A DNA stretch of 64,000 nucleotides, taken from contig VZTJ01000523.1 of the NCBI GenBank assembly GCA_013397795.1, positions 2,476,132 to 2,540,131 on the forward strand, in the 5' to 3' direction. Made by a program: the position numbers and the translations under genes. Shown in pieces: positions 25,315-34,525 of the stretch (within the stretch, counting starts at the first letter, position 1; the number at the start of each line of letters is the position of its first letter). The DNA comes from Orthonyx spaldingii. Taxonomy: Eukaryota; Chordata; Aves; Passeriformes; Orthonychidae. Under the pieces are notes generated by a model. That model was not told where the DNA came from, did no database searches, and saw nothing but the letters and a program-made list of their open reading frames with translations.

Positions 25315-25695
25315 AAGCTCTTGGCATAGGCAGATTCTGAGCTCTTTTGCAGAGGATGACCCAAAACCACAGCCACAGCTACACCAAGCACCAGGAGCCA
25401 GCCAAAACCACTCAGGGAATTGTATCCAAGTGGAAAACAAAAACAGATCGTGTGTTTTAGAGACTGCAGAGAAGCTCTCTTTATTTCAAGGATTTGGAAA
25501 CTTCAGATGAGGCTGTGAACAAAGGGAATGGAGGGTCTGTCCTTGACTGCAAAGTGCTTTGGGTGTCCCAGCCATGCAGATCTCTCCGAGCCTGGTGTTC
25601 TGTCCCAGAATTTCCTTGTGGAGCATCTCCTTCCCTTTCAGCCTGACCACTGCCACAAACCCCAGCTGCTGCCAGGAGGGACATTGGGTCATCAG

Positions 25696-25760
25696 AGAGT
25701 CATTGGGGTTTAAGGGTTCTCCAAGGTCACTGAGTCCAACCTGAGAGGTGGCACCAGCCC
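25696..25760 (-). mobile_element. Tiny CR1 fragment, minus strand
   Basis: 'agagtcattggggtttaagg', 'ctccaaggtcactgagtcca' and 'acctg' are the reverse complement of the last ~50 bp of CR1. Confidence 0.65.
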
Positions 25761-26571
25761 AGGGAACAGCCAAAGGCTGCTCATTGACCTGGGAAATCAC
25801 TTCCTCCCCTCGCTGCTGGATGTGCCCAGAGCAGCTCCTGGCCCTGGGGGACAGCAGGAAGGGCTTCCCCCCACAGCACCCATGAGCAGCACAATGAAAC
25901 CACCAGCAGCCCCTGGGTCTTCCCTGGTGGCTTTCTGCTGACAGGGGAAACCTTCCATTTATCAGTTTGATCATCCTGTGCAGGGTTTTGTTTCCTCTCC
26001 ATCTGCAAAGGTGCTCAGAAGTGGGGCTGAGGGGGACCAGCTGCCAGGAACTGCACCACAGCAAAACTGTGAATTTGCTGAGATAGGGCAGGAGATAGAA
26101 CAGCCCCTGGTGACACTGGGTTCTCTCTGCCCCTCTTTGCCAGCCAAGGAGTCAAATATGGTCTAAATGTTCACTATAAAAACCTTGCCAACGTGGGCTG
26201 TAAGAAAACAACCATCTCCTCTAGATCTCTCTAGCAGAATCTCAGTAAAAATACATAAATAATGCCCAGGGTTTAACAAAATAGATTTTTATTAATTACA
26301 GCACTTCAAGTAAGATTTCATCTCTCCTGGGAGTGTCTCACTTCAGGCTTCAGGAGCAAGAACAAGTTATCACAGTGCATCAAGTTATTAGGACATCCTT
26401 CCTGCTGACGGGATCAGCTTTGTTTGGCAGCGTACATCCAAGGGTTTAATTGACTTGATTACATTTCTGCTCTGCTTTTACTGATCCTCAGCCCTTGGCA
26501 GAGTTTCCTTTTGAGTCTCTTGAGAAGTAAAGTCAGCACTCAGCACTTGCTGCTGGTGCCGCAGCCACGAG

Positions 26572-26721
26572 CTGGGGATGGCAGAAAGATCTGGGAATGG
26601 CACAAGGATCTGAGGATGGCAGAAAGATCTGGGACTGCAGAATGATCTGGAAATGGCAGAATGATCTGGAAATGGCAGAATGATCTGGGGATAGCAGGAC
26701 AACCTGGGAATGGCAGAATGT
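26572..26721. repeat. 19-bp minisatellite, about eight copies
   Basis: The consensus CTGGAAATGGCAGAATGAT is repeated eight times over 150 bp; copies five and six are identical and the outer ones differ at two to five positions. It lies about 1 kb from the 3' side of the GPCR-like gene. Copy-number polymorphism is likely but cannot be seen from one sequence. Confidence 0.92.
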
Positions 26722-27171
26722 CTGGCAGAAGTTCAGTCTCTCCTCACCACAGTCTGTACCTGGGTGTCTCCCATGTGAAGTCAGGAGCATTTGGAAGTGC
26801 CCATGGCCACATATGCATTGGGCAGTGTCAGAGGTATCTGGAGCACTTTGTGCTTTGCTGATAAAATCCCAGAGCATTGAGGAAATCCCAGGAATCACCA
26901 GCTGAGAACAGCTCTCACACATCCACCCAAGCCCCAGTGTGGTCAGAGGAACCTCTGTGGCAGTGATCTTCCACACCGTTGCCAGGGGAGGTGGGACAGC
27001 TCTGCTCCTCCCAGCAAATCCCTCCCTGCCTCTAAACCCAAGGCCATGGAATCACTGGAGGTGTCTCTGGATGCAGCACATGGAACCTTCCACACAGGGG
27101 GGTTTCAAACTCTCCACCTTGAAAGGCTGCAGCAAACAGCTGCATTCCAGCTTTCCACCTCTTTATTCCTG

Positions 27172-27177
27172 AAGAAG
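27172..27177 (-). terminator. Candidate polyadenylation signal for the GPCR-like gene
   Basis: AATAAA on the minus strand, the first such hexamer after the stop codon at 27751, giving a 3' UTR of about 570 bases. No cleavage data; other variants may be used. Confidence 0.3.
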
Positions 27178-27750
27178 GATATAACATAAGCTGTCTCCCG
27201 CTTTGCTGTGCCAACCTCCCAAGAACTGCTCTGGGAGTGTCCCAAGGTGTGGCAGCTCAGCCCTGCTCTGTCCCAGGGACTCTCCAGGTGGGGCTGATGC
27301 CACAAGCCCACCTTGGGCAGCTTGGTGCTCACCTTGTCTCTCCATCCCACCTGCTGAGCCTGGGGATCACCTGAGTTAGGAATATTTTAGGACATAGATC
27401 CTGTCTGTAGTAAACAGCTACACAACTCTTGGCTCAACAGATCCCTGAGGAAGCCTTTAAGCACCCTTTTTATATAAAAAATAGTGGGGTTGATTTACAA
27501 CCATGAAATGTCTTTTGTTTCACCTGTAGAGTGAATAAAGTCTAAATAAAGACACAGCAGCTGTGTCGTCTCGATGCCCAGGGACTCTTCAGCCCCAAAC
27601 TCTTCTCAGTAACAGCTGAACAGCACCAGGAATCAGGAAGGTTTAAACTCCGTGGCGAGCCTTGGTCCTGGTTACTGAGCAGTTTCCAAATGGTTTGGAA
27701 TTGTGTTGAAGAGTCTCGCGTTGTCCCGGCATTCCCAGAGGGAACACACC

Positions 27751-28446
27751 CTACTTGGATTTGAGTCTAGACCTGGGAGACATGCTGAAGAATATCTTGT
27801 AGTAGATGTACACGTTGATAATCCTCAGCAGAATGCCCAGGATGTAGCTGAGGGACCGGAGCAGGGCCGCGGCCGCGCTGCAGAGCTGGAACAGGAGCCC
27901 CACAGGGCCGCGGGAGGCAGCGGAGGCACCGCCGGCCCCCAGGTGCTCATCCACGAGGAACAGGGCACACTCTGCGGCCACCAGTGTCCAGACCGCCCTG
28001 GATATCAGCCTGGCGTTCCTGACTGTCCGCAGGGGCCGTGACTGCGAGGGCAAGAAGGTGATCAGATAGGCCTCGAAGGCCACGCAGCTGAGCAGGACAC
28101 AGCTCACGTGGGCGTTGGCCGTGAGCAGGATCCGCGCCAGGGCCGAGGCTGCGGGAGAGACACCAAAACTCCCCAAAGCCACGTCACACACAAGGCTAAG
28201 GAAAACCAGGATGTCTGCCTGGGCCAGGCTGGAAATGAGGACTGCAGTGGACTTGGAGGAGACCTTGGCAGACTGCAGGAGGATCATGGTGTACGCGCTG
28301 CCCAGCAGCCCCAGGAGGGTGCTGACAGCGTTGGAGGAAGACAGGACGAGGTATTGGATATATTTCAGTGCCAGGTATCTTCTGAGATCTTTCATGTGGT
28401 CTCTCTCCATTGAAATGCCAGTTAGGAAAGAATACCTGGAATACAT
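27751..28446 (-). CDS. Degenerate class A GPCR-like membrane protein, five membrane segments
   Basis: A 231-codon frame with G/C-rich third positions inside an otherwise frame-poor region. Hydrophobic segments at about residues 32-57, 66-91, 102-131, 145-165 and 182-219. Class A landmarks: D78 in 'SLAQAD' fits D2.50; 'EAY' at 125-127 sits where DRY belongs, with Pro133 at the correct spacing; 'RPLRTVRNAR' at 137-146 resembles intracellular loop 2 of P2Y-like receptors; W153 fits W4.50. Departures: Ser for N1.50, Ser for the TM3 cysteine, Ala for the DRY arginine, and no clear TM6-TM7, unless the last segment ('INVYIYY', 210-216) is a displaced NPxxY-like TM7. A splice acceptor overlaps the N-terminus (AG at 28436-28437), so Met13 (28410) or an upstream exon may supply the true start. 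An in-frame stop lies just upstream at 28467. I do not recognise a named orthologue. It could be a decayed pseudogene kept open by chance or a truncated receptor-like protein. Confidence 0.6.
   Translation of the reverse strand: MYSRYSFLTGISMERDHMKDLRRYLALKYIQYLVLSSSNAVSTLLGLLGSAYTMILLQSAKVSSKSTAVLISSLAQADILVFLSLVCDVALGSFGVSPAASALARILLTANAHVSCVLLSCVAFEAYLITFLPSQSRPLRTVRNARLISRAVWTLVAAECALFLVDEHLGAGGASAASRGPVGLLFQLCSAAAALLRSLSYILGILLRIINVYIYYKIFFSMSPRSRLKSK
28436..28437 (-). other. Candidate splice acceptor of the GPCR-like gene
   Basis: On the minus strand a T-rich run is followed by TATGTATTCCAG, then the open frame continues. This suggests the coding exon starts at 28435 and that an upstream 5' UTR exon exists, as is usual for receptors of this class. 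If so, translation would begin at Met13 unless upstream coding sequence is present. The upstream exon was not found. Confidence 0.4.
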
Positions 28447-29715
28447 ATAAAAAACCCCCAGTGATTAAATGCAAAATTAGCAGGATGCATTCCAGGAAAG
28501 TTATGATGGACCTGCACTTGTACAGGCACATTCCGGTGTCAAGAACTGCTTGGAGATGATGCCAGCTCAGGATCTGAGCTTGTATTTACACACTCATATC
28601 TTAAACAGGAATGAAGCTTGTAAAGTGCCCAGGTATTTTTAAGTAGCAGCATAATTTGTGTAATATTGAGCTGAAAGGGTATAAGTGTGAATTGTTCCTG
28701 TCCCCGAAAGGGAGGAGTCAGAAAATGATAAGCTGCAGTTCCTAGAAAGTACTAAAATCATCTACGAATTCAGTTCTAATAAATAAACAAGGAAATGGTT
28801 ATCTAAATGGGAGAGAGGAGATAAAGAACAATGTGGGTTTCTCACAGATAAAGCAAATTGATTGAGCCCAGCTTCCTCCTGTAGCAGGGTGATCAATCCT
28901 GGTGGGAACCAGCCAGTGTCACACGGCTTGAATTTTCTGAAGAGTTTCAATATTGTTTCATGAGGCATTTTTAGGGAGGAGCAAGGTAGGAAATGTGGCC
29001 TAGGTGAACCTATGGTTAAGTCATACACAGCTGGATGGGAAACCACAGGAAGGCTCATTCTCAGGAATTTGAGGAATGATGTGTCAGGTGGGGCTCCGCA
29101 GAGATCTCACATTTTGTGGTTTTCGTGAACTGCAAGAAGGAACTCAGCAGAATTTAGGCCTTGACTGAGGTGTGTGACCAGTTTTGAGGCCAACAAGCTC
29201 AAAAAAGGTGTCACTGAAGAAGTTTCAAGGAGGCTGAGCCTCAGAGATTGGGCTGAGTGTAACAATTCCGTTTCCCTCCTATTGAGCAATTATCTCCTGA
29301 TGTAAATTCCCAGAATTTCCAATGTCAGCACCTCGGAGCTGGTGTTGCAGAGCTTTTCCAGTGCATTACCCAGCAGGTCTGGGTGTTTGCTTAAGTCATC
29401 ACCTGGGTTTAATTTTGCTGGGATGATGGGAAAATGATAATCCCAAGTGATTCCTATGAAAGGAATGGAGCCAGCTTTTTGAGACTGGGATTCCCATTGC
29501 TTGTAGAGACTTGACTGATACCAGGTTGACTCATCTGAGATTCACATGTGCCTGCTCTCCTTTGCCTTTGAAGTATCTGATCCAACTTGCTGATGGAATA
29601 CTTTGGGGAAGAAGTAGGAAAATATTTCTTCCTGTACTTCAGCTCGGACAGCTCATCCTACCCTCACTTCCCACAGTGATTAAGTGGGAAAATGATTCTG
29701 CATTTTGTGGCAAAA

Positions 29716-29763
29716 TCAAATGATCTTAGAGGTCTTCTCCAGCCTTAATGACTCCATGATTGG
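29716..29763 (+). mobile_element. Tiny CR1 3' remnant
   Basis: 'aaatgatcttagaggtcttc' followed by 'tccagccttaatgactccat' and 'gattgg' is the CR1 terminal block. Confidence 0.6.
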
Positions 29764-32700
29764 TTTGACCCTTTGTTTTGATACAGAGCACCAAAGCAAT
29801 TCCGATCTAATGGAACAAACCCTGACTCCACGGCGTGGAACTCGTACAAGTCCCCAGCTCGGAGTGGAGGAGAACCAAGCCATGACATGTCCAGCTGAAT
29901 CCTGATTTATCTTGTTATCGTCAAGCAAGTTACTCCTTTCAAAGGTACATGAAGAATCTCCTGTCATTATTTTTTTCTTGCAACCTATTTCCATGTCCAT
30001 TTTCATTAATTATGTTTTTGAAGAGATAAATTATATGCCTTGATAAAGACCTTTGCTCTTTTTATGTCCACCAGCCAAGGGCTGGATTTACAGCAGACCT
30101 TGTCCATGTGGAGCATTTGAACTCGAAGCTTCTGGACTCTGGGTCCTACTTCACCCCTGGGTCTGGTGATGAGTCCAAGGAGGAGCGTTGGGAATCAGGA
30201 GCAGCCGGAGAAGCTGGAGGAGGTGCCTGGGGCGGGACCCTGAGGAGCTGAGTGTTTCTCACATCCTGTCTTCCTGAAACTTCAGCATTTTCCATAGTGC
30301 TGCCAGCATTTGTCTGACCACCACAGTGTCCTTTGGGAAGGACCTGGAGCTCCTGGCTGGAAGATGCCTTCCCGCTTTCTGTGGGACATGTCAGAGGTGT
30401 CAGTCCCTTCATGCCACGGCTGCCCCCCGAGGCAGGATCATTGTCAGGGCTCCCTCCTGCTCCCTCCATCTCTCCCACACTGCAATTAAGGGGTTAAAAC
30501 TGGCATCCAGAATGCAGCAGAGCGAGGTTTGATTTCCTCCTTCGCCCCAGGGGATTGAGATGTTTATCTCCCGTGGGTGTCCCACCCAGCCGGATAGGGA
30601 TTGTCCTCGTGCCTCCAAAGGAATCTGGGCGCAGCGTGAGAAAACAGGCGACACCCCGGGCCAAGGGGCAGGGATCAGGAACAGCCCCTGGGTCACCACA
30701 CAGGAATTGCATGTGTTTGACAGGGAAGAGACATCCCAGTTCCTGACACTTGCTCCAAGTTCTGTTTGGATACATCTGCTCTTGTGAACGAAGCAGAGCT
30801 GGGAGATGTTCCCAGTGCCGGAGCTCCGTTCATGGAGAGCTCCAGAGGCCCCCGGCAGAGTTTTGGCACTGCCAATGCACACCTTCCGTGGGGACACGGG
30901 CTGGGCTGTGGCAGGAGGAGGCAGGGAATGCTGCCCACCCCAGGAGGGTGCTGTGAGGACACAGCCCCTGCTCCTGTAGCCAGATCAGTGCCAGAGAGCG
31001 CCCTGGGCATGGCACTGGTCACACACAGCCTCTGCACAGGTAAGAGAAAGGTAATTTTGGGTGAAGAGAGGGTGCATGAAGAGAGCACAGGCAGGGGCTG
31101 AAGCCACAGACTCCTCCTGTGTGGCTCATCTGAGCTCCCACTGCCAGGATCCCCATCCACAGCTGCCTCCAGCTGGGAAATCCCACAAAGAGTTTTGGTG
31201 AAGGGAGAGCAAACCCTTCCCTCTGCCGGCACCTGGGATGACACCCGGGATGGGAACAGGAGTGGGGAGCTGTTTCCTGAATGTTTCCAGAATGGCCACA
31301 CTCGGTGAAGGAGGAAACCTGAGCTTCACCCATTTATTTACAGTTTTCAAAGCAGCTCTTGTGGACTCTTGTTCAGGTCACCCACGGGAGGATTCCTGCA
31401 CACGGACAGGGGCACTCGGGCAGTTTTTGGTCTGATGAAATCTCATTTCAATCTTACAGGAAGTTTCCCGAACCAACACTTGGCGTTTTCAGCGCGCTGT
31501 TTTTTTATCTCCACAGAAATCTCTCCTGACACACTTCCCAAATTCCAGTTAATAATAACTTCTCATTTGTCATCAGTACACTGTTGTAGTCTGAGGGGTA
31601 CCCAAAAATACCTCCTGCTCTTAAACAAGTAATTCCTTTCAAAATTCCTCCTGGAATGGTGTCAAAGAATATAGAGGAGAGGAGAACAAATTAGAAAGGC
31701 AGATTAGCACTGAATATCCTGACTGTAATGAAGTGCTACTCCTTAGTTGAAAAGGAAAAATACTTACATTTGCTGGAAGAAGCAGCCTGGGATAGTTTTC
31801 TGCATCCCTGCACTCTGTGTGATGTCTCAGCAGAGCTGAAATGTGCTGTTTCCCTTGGATTCATTCCTGGTTTTTATACAGAGCACCCCGTGTTCGGCTC
31901 CACGTCAGAGCTCGGGCCGCGGGATTTGTTTTGCTGGGCAACTTCCCTCAGAGCTGGTTTCACAAGAATTACTCACTTGAATCATGGTGTCCATTAACTT
32001 TCAGCTGTCTGGAAAAACTGATGGCCTGAGTGGAAAAGGAGTCCTCAAACACGGGCTGGAGCTGGAGCAGATTACAGGGGGCGATCCCGGACTTGTCCGG
32101 GTGCTGCGTGAGCCAGCACAGGTTATCCACGAGAAAAAACCTCTGAGCAGAGGCAGGATGTCCCTGGCACGGCTGGCCTGGGCTATCCCGGGAGTGTTTG
32201 TGTTGGCGTTGCCGGGGATACCCAGGTTTGGTGCTGCTCACGCTGCACTCCCGCTGCTCTTTGTTCTCCGGGCGGGACGTGCGGCTGGAGCCAAGTTCTT
32301 CCCTGCTTCAGGAAGTTTCCTCCCGAGGTATCGGTGAGGAGCAGAGGAGCATCCCACAGCCGCTGTGGAGAACAGCAAACACCGCCAGGCACGGGAACAC
32401 CGACCGCAGCTCCGTCCTCACGCCTGCAGCCAGGACACGGACACAGGGGATCAATGGAAGGCAGTGATGCTGCCTCGGTGTCTGAACAGCCAGGAGAACT
32501 CACTGCCTGTCCCACGCCAGCCCTGCCATTCCGCTCAGCGCTTCCTGAAGCCATGGAGAGCTGCGGGAGGATAAAGCAGCTGAAATTCCAGGTGCTGCAG
32601 AGCTCTGGTACTGCTGTTCCCATCTGAGGTTGACGCAGGGAAGGCACCTGGAGACACTCGGGGGAACTTCTGCCAAAGCCAGAGAAAGTCCTTGGAAATA

Positions 32701-32824
32701 GGGATAAGGCTGGGTGGCAATTAATGTAATTTGTGCTTGGATTGAACATGTAAATATTAATTTTTGTATTTGCTTTTAAGGAGTGGGTTTTGCAGGGACC
32801 CTCCATAGCAGTTTTGTGTTTTAA

Positions 32825-32900
32825 AACTTCTGCTGTACTTCACAACTTCTATTATCTTTTACAACTTCTATTCTATTTCACAGCTTCTGTTGTATTTGCT
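32825..32900. repeat. 19-bp minisatellite, four copies
   Basis: Four exactly 19-bp units of the form AACTTCTATTCTATTTCAC at 32825, 32844, 32863 and 32882, each differing at several positions but preserving phase. Pyrimidine-rich on the plus strand. Confidence 0.88.
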
Positions 32901-33569
32901 TGTTCTTCTTGCTTGCCATGACGATACAACAGAACCGGCAGCTGCAAGGGCACACATTCTGCAAACTCTCCACACTTTTCTCAGCAGCTCGAAATTTCAC
33001 AATGGCTTGTGGGCAGATAAGATGAACCCTCCATCTCCCAGGGCACCACCCTTTTGGTGAGAGCTTCCCCTGCGCCACCCACTCTGTGAAAACAGCAGGA
33101 AACTCCTTTTTTTGGGGGTGGTGGGAGGCTGAGATGGGGGATCTGGCCCTGGCTGTGCCCAGTCTCATCAGCCCTGGGGAAGGTGCTGGAATCTTTAATC
33201 AGCTCTCTCATTTAATCAGTTCATCTTTACCTCCCCAGGGCTGGTGGCTCCTCTTTGAACCCCCCGGTGCCTCCACAAACAGAACAGACACAGCTTTCCC
33301 AATTAATTTCTGTTTGCTGGGAGCTGGTTCCCAGTATTTTTCCATTACCTGTTTATTTTGTGCTACACCTTTGTTTGAAGGCTGTGCCCAGCTCCCTACA
33401 GTGACTACAGTGCCCTTTACAGCTGAGGACTTTCTCTTCCTTTCTTTTCCCTCAGCAACTAAATTTAATTAAAATTCAGGAATCTATAAGAAATTTCAGG
33501 TTTTTTCTGTCTGAAGCACTTCACTTTTGATCCATGAGGGTTTCCAGCACTCTTCCCTTGCCATCTCAT

Positions 33570-33748
33570 AGAACCACAGAATAATGGAACCACAGGCTGG
33601 TTTGGTTGGAAGGAATTTTAAAGCTCATCTCATCCCAGCCATGGGCAGGGACACCTTCCACTATCCCAGGGTGCTCCAAGCCCCGTCCAACCTGGCCTTG
33701 GACACTTCCAGGGATCCAGGGGCAGCCACAGCTCCTTTGGGCCCAGGG
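33570..33748 (-). mobile_element. CR1 LINE fragment, minus strand
   Basis: 'gaaccacagaataatggaac', 'ggtttggttggaaggaattt', 'catgggcagggacaccttcc', 'actatcccagggtgctccaa' and 'cttggacacttccagggatc' are the reverse complement of the CR1 3' end. Confidence 0.93.
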
Positions 33749-34279
33749 AAATGACATCATCTGAATATCTTGTATTTCTAGGAAGTTTTTTTAACGCACT
33801 TTTAGAAGATTTCAAGAACATTGAGGGAGGACAATTTTCTTTGCAAATAACTTTGCAGTTTGATCCAAAAAGCAAGTCCTGGTTCCTGTTCCTTGGGTGT
33901 TATCGAGTTATCTGGTCCTGCTGGTGCCAGCTGCCATCCTGATCCCTGGGCTGATTTATGGCTCTGCTACTGACAGTCTGGGCTGCTCTTCTCATGCTTT
34001 GCCTCGGTTTTATTTTCTCTTGGGTTGTTTGAGAAACCAGAACAGTTCCTGTCAGATCTTCACCCGAGATGTCCTCGATTCCCCCTCATGAAGGGTCTCC
34101 TGCCTGGACATCTGAGTTGACATCATTTCCCATCTTTATTATCCTCTGAGAACATGCATTTCTTCAGCACCTTTTGTGATCCCTTCTCTGAAGTTCTCCA
34201 CAATTCCACAATTCTCTCCCTCACCTTGCAGAGGCCTCTCCCTCGCCTCGCAGAGTTCAAGAAGCTCCTTTTCAAAGTC
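33749..34279. other. Intergenic, nothing recognised
   Basis: No repeat or exon supported between the CR1 copy and the LTR target site. Confidence 0.4.
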
Positions 34280-34525
34280 AAACCCTGTCGCTGTTGAGCG
34301 GATGTCGAACAAAGAGGACTCGAGAGGTCAAGTGGCAAAAGAGGTCAATTTATTTATTAAATTCAGCTTTTATATACAAAATGGACTCTCACTTGATTAG
34401 CTGTACGCCCCTCGCAGCTAATTGGCCACCTGGGTCCATGAGAATTCCAATGCCTTTATCTTAGTTTATATAAACAAATAGATTCTTTCTCACGAGAAAG
34501 AGGTTTCTGTGCTGTCACAAAACCC
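34280..34525 (-). mobile_element. ERV solo LTR (234 bp) with 6-bp target-site duplication
   Basis: The LTR body 34286-34519 begins TGTCGC and ends GTCACA, giving the canonical TG...CA boundaries. It is flanked on both sides by AAACCC (34280-34285 and 34520-34525). Read on the minus strand it has a TATATAAAAG box (34376-34367), AATAAA hexamers (34358-34349) just before the expected start site, then a short R/U5 of about 60 bases. U3 holds an 8-bp-arm inverted repeat at 34484-34501 (TCTTTCTC AC GAGAAAGA). A 6-bp duplication is typical of ERVK-like (class II) integrases. No internal retroviral sequence adjoins it, so it is a solo LTR left by recombination. It is non-coding. Confidence 0.85.

Larger units (their letters stand above)
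28550..33569. other. Intergenic, no gene recognised
   Basis: About 5 kb with only a tiny CR1 remnant and one minisatellite. Mild CpG enrichment at about 32180-32450 without exon signals. The 202-codon (30693-31301) and 207-codon (32183-32806) minus frames have no domain and overlap plus frames, so they are not called. Confidence 0.4.

Noticed and set aside
27703..28450. Plus-strand frames of 101-112 codons opposite the GPCR-like gene
   Set aside because: Antisense shadows; the minus frame has the membrane-segment pattern and class A landmarks, the plus frames have none.
30693..31301. 202-codon minus frame
   Set aside because: No domain, no splice signals, overlaps plus-strand frames of similar quality; amino-acid composition of translated non-coding DNA.
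32183..32806. 207-codon minus frame
   Set aside because: Lies in a mildly CpG-rich patch that lowers stop frequency; no recognisable domain.
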